DNA of 64,000 bases from Vampirovibrionales bacterium (GCA_029262635.1 JAJCZA010000004.1:31015-95014); one strand, 5' to 3'; counted from the stretch's first letter, positions 8,549-18,234 are shown. Translations and numbers: made by a program. The notes: generated by a model from the sequence alone, not told the origin.

Positions 8549-9739
8549 CTATTTGATGCTAGGGCGGGTCAATAAGGGAGTAGAATCAGCAAGCCTAAGG
8601 GTATTTGCACCAAAATCAAACAGGGCTTCCCTAATTCGTCCTGCTGCCTTTCCATCACCATAAGGGTTGGCTTTCTGGGCAATCGTTTGATAGGCCTGTT
8701 CATTGGTCAACAATTCAATCGATGTGTTTAAAATAGCGTCATAGTGTGGGCCAACCAGTTTTACAGTCCCCATATTTACTGCTTCAGGCCGTTCTGTTTC
8801 ATCCCGAAGCACTAAAATCGGTTTAGACAGGCTGGGCGCCTCTTCCTGAATCCCGCCTGAATCCGTTAAAATCAGGGTTGCTCGTTCAATCAACTGGCAG
8901 AATGGCGCGTATTCAAAAGACCCCGTCAAATGAATGCGGGGATGTCCACCCAACAATTCATAAACCACCGGCTTTACATTGGGATTTGGATGAACGGGTA
9001 AGACCATTTCCACATCATCAAACCGCTCTACAAGATCGCGCAACGCCCGACAAATTTCTCGAAGAGGCTCGCCAAAGTTTTCTCGACGATGGGTCGTCAC
9101 CAGAATCAGCCGTTTTTCTGGATCCAGTTTAACAGGAAGCTCCGCCTGCCCTTGAATCACAGCCAACGTGTGATAAAGGGCGTCAATCACCGTATTGCCC
9201 GTCACAAACACCTGATTTTTATCAACGCTACCCATGGCCAACAGATTATTTTTCGAACGCTCGGTCGGTGCAAAATACAAACTCGCCACGCTATCGGTTA
9301 CCACTCGATTCATTTCTTCGGGAAAGGGGTTAAAGGGATCAAACGTTCGCAAGCCCGCTTCCACATGACCCACTGGAATTTTCAGGTAAAAACACGCCAG
9401 ACTGGTTGCCATGGTGGTGGTGGTATCACCATGAACCAGTACGATATCGGGACGAATCCCCTCCAACACGGTTTTCATTCCATTTAATACTGCTGTCGTT
9501 ACCTGAAACAGGTCTTGATTCGGTTTCATAATATCCAAATCCACCTGAGGGCAGATACCAAATAATGCCAAAACCTGATCCAACAACTCCCGGTGCTGTG
9601 CTGTCACGCAAACAAGCGACTCAAAATGCTTGGCGTCCTCTTCCAGCGCCTTGACCACCGGTGCCATTTTAATGGCTTCCGGACGGGTTCCAAACACGGT
9701 CAGCACCTTGATACGCCGTTTTAGTTCAGGTTTGCTCAT
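8549..9739 (-). CDS. wecB: UDP-N-acetylglucosamine 2-epimerase (non-hydrolysing)
   Basis: A 396-residue enzyme interconverting UDP-GlcNAc and UDP-ManNAc, which supplies ManNAc units for surface polysaccharide or teichoic-type linkage units. Hallmarks are VFGTRPEAIKMAPVV at the N-terminus, TAQHRELLDQVL, VHGDTTTTMA, GHVEAGLRTFDPFNPFPEE, VTGNTVID, TTHRRENFG and LTDSGGIQEEAPSL. The ATG at 9739 was chosen because MSKPELKRRIKVLTVFGTRP gives the family-standard N-terminus. An upstream TTG (9826) would add 29 residues without family support. The wecG/tagA-type gene at 30331-31074 would use ManNAc from this step, although it is unlinked. Confidence 0.95.
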   Translation of the reverse strand: MSKPELKRRIKVLTVFGTRPEAIKMAPVVKALEEDAKHFESLVCVTAQHRELLDQVLALFGICPQVDLDIMKPNQDLFQVTTAVLNGMKTVLEGIRPDIVLVHGDTTTTMATSLACFYLKIPVGHVEAGLRTFDPFNPFPEEMNRVVTDSVASLYFAPTERSKNNLLAMGSVDKNQVFVTGNTVIDALYHTLAVIQGQAELPVKLDPEKRLILVTTHRRENFGEPLREICRALRDLVERFDDVEMVLPVHPNPNVKPVVYELLGGHPRIHLTGSFEYAPFCQLIERATLILTDSGGIQEEAPSLSKPILVLRDETERPEAVNMGTVKLVGPHYDAILNTSIELLTNEQAYQTIAQKANPYGDGKAAGRIREALFDFGANTLRLADSTPLLTRPSIK

Positions 9740-9854
9740 TGATTTATCATACCGAGAAAATAGATCCAGGAAAATAGACCTGAAAAAATAAGCCCTCATT
9801 AAAAGAAGTCTCTGCAGAATATCCAACAGAGATTTCTATACTTTACGACGGCTT

Positions 9855-9965
9855 TTACCGGTCTGGATACAGACGTTCTATCTGCTTCCTGATTATTCCT
9901 CGGGTTCCTTTCCCATCGCTCAATCCATAAGCCAGGCTGCGCTTCAAAGAATTAGAGGAAAAACT
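9855..9965 (-). pseudogene. Possible remnant reading frame upstream of wecB
   Basis: A minus-strand frame here encodes SLKRSLAYGLSDGKGTRG followed by IIRKQIERLYPDR and a stop. It resembles the C-terminal tail of nucleotide-sugar enzymes (compare NPYGDGKAAGRI near the end of the neighbouring WecB). It runs out of the 3' end of the 9952-10821 gene in another frame and has no good start. It may be a remnant or chance; confidence is low. Confidence 0.2.
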
Positions 9966-10821
9966 GGTTCCTGAAGGGAGGAATCCCGCCATTAGCTAAA
10001 ATATTACCAAAAATTGGGGACACGGTTTCCGTAAATAGGGAACTACGGATAACGGGATCTAATGTCGCCAAAGCGGGGAATCCCGGATTCTGGTTGGGTG
10101 AATTTGAAAATAAGCCGGATTCGGGACTAAACGAAGGCAACGGATTACTTCCCATAAGGCTTCCACTGGCTGGACTTCCGCCCAACCCACCAAAAATGCT
10201 CATGGGATTCGCCATAAAGGAAAACGGATTCCCAAAACTACCGGTATTAAAACTGGGATTAAAACCACCACTAAACGGGTTCATCCCTAAAATAGCATCC
10301 ATTGGAGAAGCTGAAGATTGCTGTCTTCCGCCGCCGCCTAAAAGTTGCAACAGCGATCCTAAAACACCCGAAAGTTCTGAGGAATCGCCTGCTGAAGCCA
10401 TCTCACCCGCAGAGAGTGGCTCATCAGAAGCTGGAGGTTCCTCCTCACTGGGTGGTGGCTCTTTTAAACCCTCTAACATGGCAATCAATTGATCAATACT
10501 TTCGCCGCTTGGTTTTGCTCCGGAAGCGGAACCGCCCAGTATGGACGAAGGGATCGGGCTTCCAAAAGGGGCTAAAACAGAGTCCGATGAACCTTGTTCA
10601 CCACCAAAAAGTTGATTAAACAGATCACCGCCTAAAATCGAACCCCCAACCGCATCATTAATCGGGCCAGCCTGCTCTTTTTTCGCCGCCAAATCCTGAG
10701 TCAGCAACGAACTATTTAAAAACAGATTATCATACGGTTTATATGTCTCATAACCGTAGGTACCAGAAAGGTAGGGATTGAGGAAGTAATTACTAAATTG
10801 AGGGGGAGATCCTAAAACCAC
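9952..10821 (-). CDS. Low-complexity Phe/Gly/Ser/Pro-rich hypothetical protein
   Basis: A protein of about 289 residues with no recognisable enzyme domain. The start is set at GTG 10821, six bases after an AGAGGAG ribosome site; a GTG nine bases upstream is too close to that site. The N-terminus reads MVLGSPPQFSNYF, containing a P-x-F element like other proteins in this window. The middle is Glu/Pro/Ser-rich (EPPPSEEEPPASDEP). The C-terminal half is rich in Phe and Gly in short repeats such as NPFSGGFNPSF, NTGSFGNPF and SIFGGLGG. No signal peptide or membrane span is evident. Such composition suggests a disordered, self-associating or secreted protein, but the function is unknown. Confidence 0.6.
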   Translation of the reverse strand: MVLGSPPQFSNYFLNPYLSGTYGYETYKPYDNLFLNSSLLTQDLAAKKEQAGPINDAVGGSILGGDLFNQLFGGEQGSSDSVLAPFGSPIPSSILGGSASGAKPSGESIDQLIAMLEGLKEPPPSEEEPPASDEPLSAGEMASAGDSSELSGVLGSLLQLLGGGGRQQSSASPMDAILGMNPFSGGFNPSFNTGSFGNPFSFMANPMSIFGGLGGSPASGSLMGSNPLPSFSPESGLFSNSPNQNPGFPALATLDPVIRSSLFTETVSPIFGNILANGGIPPFRNQFFL

Positions 10822-11270
10822 ACTGTGCACTCCTCTTTCATCTATGAATCTCTGGACAACATATCAACGACGATTCCGTCGTTTTTCTGATTTATTGTCG
10901 ATCACACTATTATCACTCTATAAAAATAAAAACAATTATAAAGATAAAATTGCCTTCCCGTTCAATTTTCTACTGGAAACGTAAACAGGCCGATAGCAAA
11001 GCGATCGATTCGTATATAGACGTAACTGTTTTATTTTTACTTAAATGCCCTGATCCCATCCCTTTAAATTCGCGGGAAAGACCTGTTATATCAGCCTATT
11101 TAGCCTTACTTTACATAAACACTTTTTATGTTATAGTGCAATCGTTAGCTTTATATAAGCTTATTCACATAACTTAAAATACCTCAACATATTGGTCATT
11201 TTAAAATATGTTCGGCACTTTATCCATTATCAAACAGGAAACACCTTAACCCATAAGAGGAACTCTTCTG
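10822..11270. other. Intergenic region between divergent genes
   Basis: An AT-rich spacer of ~450 bases. A good sigma70-type promoter for the rightward gene lies at 11110-11137. A 75-codon frame at 10950-11177 has no ribosome site or protein-like composition, so I do not call it. Confidence 0.5.
11110..11137 (+). promoter_or_regulatory. Sigma70-type promoter for the 11271 gene
   Basis: TTTACA (11110-11115), a 16-base spacer and TATAGT (11132-11137). Transcription would begin near 11144, leaving a leader of ~125 bases. Confidence 0.55.
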
Positions 11271-11627
11271 ATGAACATTGCTTTTCGTGGCACCTATCAG
11301 GCTCCAGATATTGGAACCAGCCCTTTACTTAATCAACATCTGCCTGCATTTACTGAAGGCGGTGACTTAATACAAAGAAGAATCCAAACAGAGGCTCCAA
11401 CCTTGGTTACAGCCGGCGTCTATCATGATGATAAAGGGACACATAACCCAAATGATGATGTCTATGTTAGTGCTGTAATCGATGAAGAAACTGGAAAGAA
11501 GGAATTCAGAGAGATTCCGGTCATCCAGTCTAACATCACTCCAGACGCTGATAAGAATAGGATTATAAAATTTCTGGAAAAGCTTGCAGAAACAGCGATA
11601 GCTTTTCCCCTCGCTTCTCAAGCCTAA
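11271..11627 (+). CDS. Hypothetical protein, 118 residues
   Basis: A small acidic protein with no family recognised. The N-terminus MNIAFRGTY resembles the short Phe-Gly-type leader on other proteins here. The body is polar (VYHDDKGTHNPNDDVYVSAV) and ends in an amphipathic helix (KNRIIKFLEKLAETAIAF). An AGAGG ribosome site lies upstream of the ATG, a convincing promoter at 11110-11137 and a strong terminator at 11655-11690. It is therefore a well-delimited single gene, probably a lineage-specific protein. No signal peptide or membrane segment is seen. Confidence 0.65.
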   Translation: MNIAFRGTYQAPDIGTSPLLNQHLPAFTEGGDLIQRRIQTEAPTLVTAGVYHDDKGTHNPNDDVYVSAVIDEETGKKEFREIPVIQSNITPDADKNRIIKFLEKLAETAIAFPLASQA

Positions 11628-11654
11628 ATTATTAGATCCATAGACTACTTTAGA

Positions 11655-11690
11655 CAGACATAAACAGAGGTGACATTTATGTCTGTTTTT
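11655..11690 (+). terminator. Terminator of the 11271 gene, overlapping the next gene's 3' end
   Basis: A 10-bp perfect stem (cagacataaa / tttatgtctg), an 11-base loop and ttttt. The right arm and T-run also encode the last codons of the convergent minus-strand gene that ends at 11677. Confidence 0.85.
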
Positions 11691-12735
11691 GTTCAGGTGG
11701 ATCCGGGAACAGTTTAGAGAGAACAAATTTATCGGAAGCCACCGCTAAGCCAACCCCCGAAGCGATGCCCGTGAGCATGGTTCCAGCAGAAAATAAAAAG
11801 CCGGCGGCCTTCGTCGGATGAGGCATTAGAATTTTTAAGGCCGCCACACCAACCGAGAACCCGATGCTGGCAATCTCCCAGGAAATAAAGCTACGAACCA
11901 TTTTTTGTCCGAAGGACTTGAACCCCTCCCAAGCTGAAGTGACGACCCCGCGTCCATGAGCCCGAAGGTTATTATACTCTTTCATCCCAACTGAAACAGC
12001 ATTACCAATCATCATCAGCCAAGCCATACCCATGAGTCCTCCAAAAAGCAATCGGCCATCCTTCAAAGGCTCTACCACATTTTGGACGTTCTGATTCACC
12101 ACCACTTTTTTAAAGAAAGCTTTGGTTGCGCTACCGCCAGTTTCACCGGCTATCAGATTTTTATTGGCATTGGTCAGCATATTTTTAGGACTAAACACGG
12201 TTTTCGCAATTTCGGTTCGACTCAATCCTTTTTCATGTAAATGCTGCAGTCGTTTTGAATCTAAGCCGAACAATGCCGTATAACCCATTGCCGATGCACC
12301 TTCCAAGGCCGGTATAGATCCTCCGAGTAATGTTTTTTGAGCGATTGGAGAGGTTGAATTTCGACTCTCTTTAAGATCTATTTCCCTTAACCGATCGGCT
12401 TTTTCCATTAGCCCTTTGACATAAGCATGGTTCTCCACCCAAGGTTTTGCCGCATTTTTCAACGTGTCATTATTAAATAGAAATTGAACCCCTTTATTCT
12501 TATTAACCGAATTCATCACCTCTGGGGTCAAACCCAAATTTCGACCCACTCGATTAGCCTCTGAAACCCCAGACTTCAAATACTCTTTATCCGTAAGGAG
12601 CTGCTCGGCGCCTCCGGTCAGACGTCGAACAATCCACGGCATAGAGCGTTCTGTCGCTTCTTGTGCCGCGTCGTAAGTTTTCGTATAAAATCGGGGCGGC
12701 CAGCCGCCAGCCGATGATCCAACAGATGTTGTCAT
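11677..12735 (-). CDS. Hypothetical protein with C-terminal membrane segments and N-terminal PPRF motif
   Basis: A 352-residue protein of no recognised family. The N-terminus (SSAGGWPPRFYTKTYD) carries a P-x-R-F element like other lineage proteins in the window. Residues ~30-215 are soluble and helix-rich. The last ~130 residues hold about four hydrophobic stretches: LLFGGLMGMAWLMMIGNAVS, then WEIASIGFSVGVAALKIL, then AAGFLFSAGTMLTGIASGVG and on into AVASDKF. An AAAGGG site precedes the ATG. Its 3' end overlaps the terminator of the convergent gene. A membrane-associated role is inferred. Confidence 0.65.
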   Translation of the reverse strand: MTTSVGSSAGGWPPRFYTKTYDAAQEATERSMPWIVRRLTGGAEQLLTDKEYLKSGVSEANRVGRNLGLTPEVMNSVNKNKGVQFLFNNDTLKNAAKPWVENHAYVKGLMEKADRLREIDLKESRNSTSPIAQKTLLGGSIPALEGASAMGYTALFGLDSKRLQHLHEKGLSRTEIAKTVFSPKNMLTNANKNLIAGETGGSATKAFFKKVVVNQNVQNVVEPLKDGRLLFGGLMGMAWLMMIGNAVSVGMKEYNNLRAHGRGVVTSAWEGFKSFGQKMVRSFISWEIASIGFSVGVAALKILMPHPTKAAGFLFSAGTMLTGIASGVGLAVASDKFVLSKLFPDPPEQKQT

Positions 12736-12923
12736 ACGATTTGTTCAACCCTTTATCGTTATACGATGCTCTCAACTGCATAAAACCCGTTTTCTGGGTT
12801 TTGTTGATAGATTATTAACAAAATATTAACGACTTCATCCGGTTTATAAGTCAAAGTTCAGCCCATTGTCCTGTGTTTTTGGTATATTCAAACGGATTTC
12901 CATTGAGAGAAAGAGGTTATAGA

Positions 12924-13373
12924 ATGAGTGTAGGCAACTATTTTAAGGTTAGAGCCGGAGTCGTGGTCATCCAAAACGATAAAATCCTGCTGGTCCGACA
13001 AAATAATCGGGATTTCTGGGTGTTTCCCGGCGGAACCCAGGAAATTGGTGAAGGAATGGAAGAGTGCGCCATTCGGGAAATCAAAGAAGAGACTAATCTG
13101 GATGTCCATATCCAAAAATTTTTATATGTTAGCGATTTTATCCGCCCTTCCCGCCACAGTATTGATGTCTTTTTTCTCGCCCACGTCCTTCCAGACTCAG
13201 ACAAGCTGATAATGGAAACCACGGAAAACCTCAACGACATCGGCTGGTTTTCTCAAGATGAAATGGCTACGCTCGATGTGAAACCCGAAGGCATCGCAAA
13301 ACAAATTCACAGCGACTGGCAAACTAACTTTAACCCACCATCAGGTCGCTATTTAGGAAAATACCATTTCTAG
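12924..13373 (+). CDS. Nudix hydrolase
   Basis: A protein of ~149 residues with a complete Nudix box, G-x5-E-x7-REUxEExxU. It is seen as GTQEIGEGMEECAIREIKEE (about 34-53), where the glutamates bind Mg2+. These enzymes cleave a nucleoside diphosphate linked to another group; the specific substrate cannot be told here. The beta-strand before the box (VRAGVVVIQNDKILLVRQ) is also typical. The ATG at 12924 was chosen because AGAGG lies 8 bases upstream. A GTG 51 bases further upstream would add an unsupported extension. The gene converges with an HTH gene. Confidence 0.88.
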   Translation: MSVGNYFKVRAGVVVIQNDKILLVRQNNRDFWVFPGGTQEIGEGMEECAIREIKEETNLDVHIQKFLYVSDFIRPSRHSIDVFFLAHVLPDSDKLIMETTENLNDIGWFSQDEMATLDVKPEGIAKQIHSDWQTNFNPPSGRYLGKYHF

Positions 13374-13399
13374 CCCCAAGCACGAAAAACGAAACCTTG

Positions 13400-14011
13400 C
13401 TAATACTTGTTTTGCTCTTCTTTTCGATAGAATCCAAAACCCGCTGGCGCATAACAGGATAGTTCATCTTCCAATGCCTGTTTTTCACTAGCCAACAAGG
13501 TTACCTTTTGCTTTAACGTGTCATTTTCGCTCTTACACCGAATCAGCTCAACCACCACTTCGTCCAGCCCGGCCAGCTTATCATCCAGCAAACGAGACAT
13601 ATCATTTAAAATACCTTCTTTGGCACTGCTCACCGCTTCTACCACCATGGCTAAATTACTGCCACTCCCCGTCTGCAAAGAAGAAGACGAAACCACAGAT
13701 ACCGGCTGTTGAGCCATCTGATTACCAAACGTTGAGGTCGGCATTGTCGGTATCACAGCCGATTCAGCCGTCGTCACACCAAAAGACTGTGCAATATGGT
13801 CTAAGCTCTCTCCTCGCCGATTCATTTCAATCGCCTTACGCAATCGTTCTGTATCCGCATGAGTAAACGTGACACGTTGAGTCCGCTCATCCACCTGAGG
13901 TACCATCGCCAGCGTTCGAACAAAATTCATTAACTCGGTTTCACCCACCCCCAGAAGCTGGGTAACATAGGCTGCTGTATAAGGAAAATCTTCTGTAGAC
14001 ACTGAAGTCAT
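13400..14011 (-). CDS. MerR-like helix-turn-helix protein with C-terminal coiled coil
   Basis: About 203 residues. The N-terminal ~70 residues have the winged-HTH pattern of the MerR superfamily: YTAAYVTQLLGVGETELMNF as the recognition helices, then VTFTHADTERLRKAIEMNRR. A Ser/Thr/Gln-rich linker (about 85-125) follows, then a long helical region that should form a coiled coil (LLDDKLAGLDEVVVELIRCK, then SENDTLKQKVTLLASEKQAL). Coiled-coil dimerisation is typical for this family. No metal-binding Cys cluster is visible, so the signal sensed is unknown. ATG 14011 was preferred over TTG 14020, which is only 3 bases from the AGGAG site. A near-consensus promoter lies at 14091-14119. Confidence 0.7.
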   Translation of the reverse strand: MTSVSTEDFPYTAAYVTQLLGVGETELMNFVRTLAMVPQVDERTQRVTFTHADTERLRKAIEMNRRGESLDHIAQSFGVTTAESAVIPTMPTSTFGNQMAQQPVSVVSSSSLQTGSGSNLAMVVEAVSSAKEGILNDMSRLLDDKLAGLDEVVVELIRCKSENDTLKQKVTLLASEKQALEDELSCYAPAGFGFYRKEEQNKY

Positions 14012-14090
14012 GTGTTTCAATCGCTCCTGTTCAGTCCGTTACTGGGGTTTTTACAGGGTTTTCTCTATATTTAACGGCATTAATCCGATT

Positions 14091-14119
14091 ATTATAACCC
14101 AATATCATACAGGTGTAAA
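14091..14119 (-). promoter_or_regulatory. Strong sigma70-type promoter for the HTH gene
   Basis: On the minus strand, TTTACA (14119-14114), a 17-base spacer and a perfect TATAAT (14096-14091). The start would be near 14084, giving a leader of ~73 bases. Confidence 0.7.
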
Positions 14120-14381
14120 AGCCTTTTGGTTTTCATCAGGTGTCCTTTCACCTCAAGACGAAAGCCCCGCCCTTTTTATCTAAATTCTCCCCACTTGCAT
14201 AGTCAAAATATTTCAAATCTCAGATTAATGGTGGTAGTCATCGGGAGGGATAGTGGTATGATTGAATCGTAAGTATAAAATTGAGGGACAAGCCAACATC
14301 TTTGGCCTTGTTCCATTTTATTATCTCTTATTAACTTTTGTCCATTTAGCCATCAATAACAACGGAAGCGAAGAACAATCG
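14120..14381. other. Intergenic region upstream of ftsH
   Basis: With the leader before it, this spacer exceeds 300 bases. It includes a TATAAA element near 14274 that could serve ftsH, and a TTG-initiated in-frame extension of ftsH (14262) that I do not favour. Nothing else is seen. Confidence 0.4.
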
Positions 14382-16304
14382 ATGAAAAACTCACACAAAA
14401 CAGGTGTATGGATTTTAGCCTTACTCCTAATTATTGCCGCCTTCATCTCCCTGACCATGTTTGATGGAGAAACCACCAAGAAGCTGGATTACTCCGAGTT
14501 TGTCAAAAAGGTAAAGTTCCATCAGATTTCAGAAGTTACTATCGATGGCAACACGGCTTTCGCTAAGCCAGCAGGAGAGTACAAAGTCGATGAAAACAAC
14601 GAACTTTATAAAGCCTGGAAAATCCAGCTTCCGGAAGAAGGCAGTGATACTCTCCTAATTCCTGTTCTTCAGGATAACGACATCAAATACAAATTTAATC
14701 AGCCACAAGCTCAAGGGCAATGGCAATTGCTCATGATTCTACTGGTACCATTTATTTTTATCGTCTTTTTCTTCATGCTGTTTAAAAATGCACAAGGTGG
14801 CGGTGGGCAGGCAATGGCCTTTGGTAAAAGCAAAGCCAAAATGATGATGGACAACAAAATTAAGGTGACTTTCGATGATGTTGCTGGCATTGATGAGGCG
14901 AAGGAAGATTTAGAAGAAGTCGTGGACTTCCTTAAGAACCCGGAACGCTACCAAAAGTTAGGTGCAAGAATCCCGAAAGGCGCCCTACTCGTCGGCGCAC
15001 CAGGTACGGGTAAAACATTGTTAGCAAAAGCCGTTGCCGGCGAAGCAGGCGTCCCGTTTTTTAGTATCAGCGGCTCGGATTTTGTCGAAATGTTCGTGGG
15101 CGTCGGTGCCAGTCGGGTTCGAGATTTGTTTGAACAGGCCAAAAAGCACTCGCCTTGCATCGTTTTTGTCGATGAGATTGACGCAGTCGGCCGTCAACGG
15201 GGCGCAGGCCTCGGCGGTGGTCATGATGAACGGGAACAAACTTTAAACCAATTACTCGTTGAAATGGACGGGTTTGATCCCACAACCGGTATTATTATTC
15301 TGGCCGCAACTAACCGACCAGACATTCTGGATAACGCCTTGCTCCGACCCGGCCGATTTGACCGGCAAATTACCATTGACCGGCCGGATGTCAAAGGCCG
15401 AGAACAGATTCTCAAAGTACACTCTCAGGGTAAACCTATGGATAAAGACGTTGACCTAAAAAAACTGGCAAAAACAACACCAGGCTTTACGGGTGCTGAT
15501 TTATCCAACCTGCTAAATGAGGGGGCGCTTTACGCCGCTCGATACAACAAAGAAATCATCAATATGAGTGACATTGAACAGGCCATTGAAAAAGTGTTGG
15601 TCGGTGCCGAGAAAAAATCTAAAATTATCAGCGAGAAGGACAAAGAAGTAACCGCCTATCACGAAGTCGGACACGCTCTTGTTGCCTTACTCAATGACGA
15701 CTGCGACCCCCTTCGCAAGGTCAGTATTATCCCGCGAGGCATGGCACTGGGCCTAACATGGACCACGCCAAATGAGGACAATGTTCACACATCTAAAAGA
15801 CAAATTATAGCTCGTATTGCCATGACTCTTGGCGGCCGAGCCGCAGAGCGTCTTATTTTTAACGATTGTTACACTGGCGCCAGTGACGATCTAAACAAGG
15901 TCAGCAGCATGGCCCGTCGAGTTGTAACCCAGTTTGGCATGAGCGATACTCTGGGCCCTATCGTCTTTGGCGACCATAATGAGCACGTTTTTATGGGCCG
16001 TGACTTTGGCTCCGACCGAAACTATGGTGAAGATGTGGCGGCCGCCATTGATCGGGAGATTAAGGAAATTGTTGAAAGCCAGTATAATTATACTTACAAG
16101 CTGTTAGAAGACCACCGGGATGTCATGGATGCTATTGTCAAAGTGCTTTTGGAAAAAGAAACACTGGAAGATACTGAATTTATAGCTATCTACGACGAGG
16201 TTATAAAGGAGCGCGGCAATAAAGAAACCAATGGCCACAAAAGCGATGCCCCCTCCGAAACACTAGAAACCGCTAACGTCACCCTTAGCGAAGCTCACGA
16301 CTAA
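14382..16304 (+). CDS. ftsH: ATP-dependent zinc metalloprotease FtsH
   Basis: A 640-residue membrane-anchored AAA+ protease that degrades membrane and short-lived cytosolic proteins as a hexamer. The N-terminal membrane helix ([17 protein letters not shown]) and a second one ([16 protein letters not shown]) flank a short periplasmic domain. The AAA domain has Walker A GAPGTGKT (about 205), Walker [10 protein letters not shown] and the second region of homology [17 protein letters not shown]. The zinc site HEVGH is near 427, with Val where Ala is usual. The ATG at 14382 gives the standard N-terminus directly before the first membrane helix. An in-frame TTG 120 bases upstream would add 40 unusual residues. 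Confidence 0.96.
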   Translation: MKNSHKTGVWILALLLIIAAFISLTMFDGETTKKLDYSEFVKKVKFHQISEVTIDGNTAFAKPAGEYKVDENNELYKAWKIQLPEEGSDTLLIPVLQDNDIKYKFNQPQAQGQWQLLMILLVPFIFIVFFFMLFKNAQGGGGQAMAFGKSKAKMMMDNKIKVTFDDVAGIDEAKEDLEEVVDFLKNPERYQKLGARIPKGALLVGAPGTGKTLLAKAVAGEAGVPFFSISGSDFVEMFVGVGASRVRDLFEQAKKHSPCIVFVDEIDAVGRQRGAGLGGGHDEREQTLNQLLVEMDGFDPTTGIIILAATNRPDILDNALLRPGRFDRQITIDRPDVKGREQILKVHSQGKPMDKDVDLKKLAKTTPGFTGADLSNLLNEGALYAARYNKEIINMSDIEQAIEKVLVGAEKKSKIISEKDKEVTAYHEVGHALVALLNDDCDPLRKVSIIPRGMALGLTWTTPNEDNVHTSKRQIIARIAMTLGGRAAERLIFNDCYTGASDDLNKVSSMARRVVTQFGMSDTLGPIVFGDHNEHVFMGRDFGSDRNYGEDVAAAIDREIKEIVESQYNYTYKLLEDHRDVMDAIVKVLLEKETLEDTEFIAIYDEVIKERGNKETNGHKSDAPSETLETANVTLSEAHD

Positions 16305-16431
16305 CGGCTCATCTTTTTTATAAAATTTATAAAACGACCTGCTCCTATGCTATCGAATGCTTTTGCACTAAAATAGTGCCTGTTATCTGTCCGTTTAATG
16401 ATTCAAATCGATTGCAGGAGCTTATTTCCCT

Positions 16432-18234
16432 ATGCGCATGACCCGATTACTCGCCAACACGTTACGAGAAAACCCGGCGGAAGCTGAAGTAGTAAGCCAT
16501 CAGCTATTGGTACGAGGCGGGTACATTCGCCGAGTGGCCAGCGGTATCTATAACCTGTTACCCCTTATGTGGCGCGTCACACGCAAGGTAGAAGCCATTA
16601 TCCGGGACGAAATGGACCAATCCGGCGCTCAGGAATTGATGATGCCTATCCTACAACCAGCCGATCTCTGGGAGGAATCCGGTCGGCTCAAAGACTACGG
16701 CAAAGAACTGATGCGCCTGACGGATCGTCATGACCGGGCTTGTATTCTGGCGCCAACTCATGAGGAAGTAATTACAACCATTGCCCGTAACGAATTACAA
16801 TCGTATCGAAGCCTGCCGGTCAATCTGTATCAGATCCAGAATAAATACCGGGACGAAATTCGCCCACGGTTTGGCCTGTTGCGGGGACGAGAATTTCTCA
16901 TGAAGGACGCCTACAGCTTCCACGCCAGCGAGAGCTGTCTGGATAAAGAGTACGACGTGATGACCCAAGCGTATATTAATATTTTTAACCGATGCGGCAT
17001 GGAAACCGTCATGGTGCGGAGCGACAGCGGCGCCATCGGCGGCAGTGTGAGTCACGAGTTCATGGTGCTGACCCGCATAGCCGAGGGCGAACAGGAAAGC
17101 GGCGAAAACGAAGTCTACTTCTGCGAGGACACCAACTGCGGCTACGCTGCCAACGGCGACCGTGCCGAGGCTCTTCTACCGCCTTCTGAAGCCCGCCCTG
17201 CTTACGAAGGTAAAGCGACCATTGTAGATACACCGGGAGCAACCTCCATTGAACTCATGCAACAAAAATTTAAAATGCACCCGGAATTGATTCTCAAAAG
17301 CCTAATCTATATGGCCGATGGAGAAAAACCGGTAATGGTCCTTATTCGAGGCGATCTAGAAGTCGAGGAAACTAAGCTAAAGAACGTCATGAACGCCAAT
17401 GAAATCTGGATGGCTACACCTGAAGAGTTGAAAGAACTTTCCGGTTCCGCCAAAGGCTTTATTGGCCCTGTTGATCTACCGGATAGTATCCCTATTCTTG
17501 CCGATGAAAGTATTCGGGAACTAAAAGATTTTTATGTGGCTATTAACGAGATTGACAAGCACATGGTGAACGCCAATTGGGGTAGTGATGTACCAATGCC
17601 TCAAACGTTTACCGATTTAAAACTGGCTCGTATTGGTGACATTTGCCCAGAATGCAAGTCTGGAAAACTTCAAATGACTCGAGGCATCGAGGTGGGGAAC
17701 ATCTTTAAGTTGGGGACCAAGTACTCGGAAGTCATGAATGCTAAGTTCGCCAGCGAAAACGGTGAAGACAAACCCTTTATCATGGGCTGTTACGGCATTG
17801 GCGTGACTCGAACCGCCGCCGCCGCCGTGGAACGGTATCACGATAAATTTGGCATCATCTGGCCCATGGCCATTGCGCCATATCATGCCGTGATTATTCC
17901 GGTGAACACACAAGTGCCCGAACAAATGGCGCTGGCCCAACAGCTTTACGACCAATTTACCAAAGCAGGCATTGAAGTAGTGATGGATGATCGAGACGAG
18001 CGGGCCGGGGTCAAGTTCAAGGATGCTGATTTGATTGGCTTCCCCATACGAATCACCGCTGGAAAAAAAGCGGGCGAAGGCTTTCTCGAATGCAAAATGC
18101 GGGATCAAAAAGAATCAAAAGACATCCCCGTCGCCGACGTCCTCGCTTGGGCTCAACAACAAATGCAAGAATGGCGCCCGTTTCAGGAAGCAACCAGAGA
18201 AAAGACCGATGCGGATAAAGTCACATCAGCTTAA
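16432..18234 (+). CDS. proS: Prolyl-tRNA synthetase (bacterial type)
   Basis: A 600-residue class II synthetase charging tRNA-Pro. The N-terminal catalytic core starts RMTRLLANTLRENPAEAEVV and carries motif 2 (FRDE equivalent in KYRDEIRPRFGLLRGREFLM) and motif 3 (GCYGIGVTRTAAAAVERYHD). Between them is the editing insertion (INS/YbaK-like, about 220-400), typical of bacterial ProRS, which hydrolyses Ala-tRNA-Pro. The anticodon-binding domain is C-terminal. An AGGAG site 11 bases before the ATG supports the start. A small unknown gene and lepA follow closely on the same strand, suggesting a transcription unit. Confidence 0.97.
   Translation: MRMTRLLANTLRENPAEAEVVSHQLLVRGGYIRRVASGIYNLLPLMWRVTRKVEAIIRDEMDQSGAQELMMPILQPADLWEESGRLKDYGKELMRLTDRHDRACILAPTHEEVITTIARNELQSYRSLPVNLYQIQNKYRDEIRPRFGLLRGREFLMKDAYSFHASESCLDKEYDVMTQAYINIFNRCGMETVMVRSDSGAIGGSVSHEFMVLTRIAEGEQESGENEVYFCEDTNCGYAANGDRAEALLPPSEARPAYEGKATIVDTPGATSIELMQQKFKMHPELILKSLIYMADGEKPVMVLIRGDLEVEETKLKNVMNANEIWMATPEELKELSGSAKGFIGPVDLPDSIPILADESIRELKDFYVAINEIDKHMVNANWGSDVPMPQTFTDLKLARIGDICPECKSGKLQMTRGIEVGNIFKLGTKYSEVMNAKFASENGEDKPFIMGCYGIGVTRTAAAAVERYHDKFGIIWPMAIAPYHAVIIPVNTQVPEQMALAQQLYDQFTKAGIEVVMDDRDERAGVKFKDADLIGFPIRITAGKKAGEGFLECKMRDQKESKDIPVADVLAWAQQQMQEWRPFQEATREKTDADKVTSA

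Noticed and set aside
10950..11177. 75-codon frame in the spacer before the 11271 gene
   Set aside because: No ribosome site and atypical composition; it contains the promoter of the next gene.
12783..12802. Short inverted repeat (aaaaccc / gggtttt) treated as a terminator
   Set aside because: It lies upstream of both flanking divergent genes, so there is no transcript to end there.
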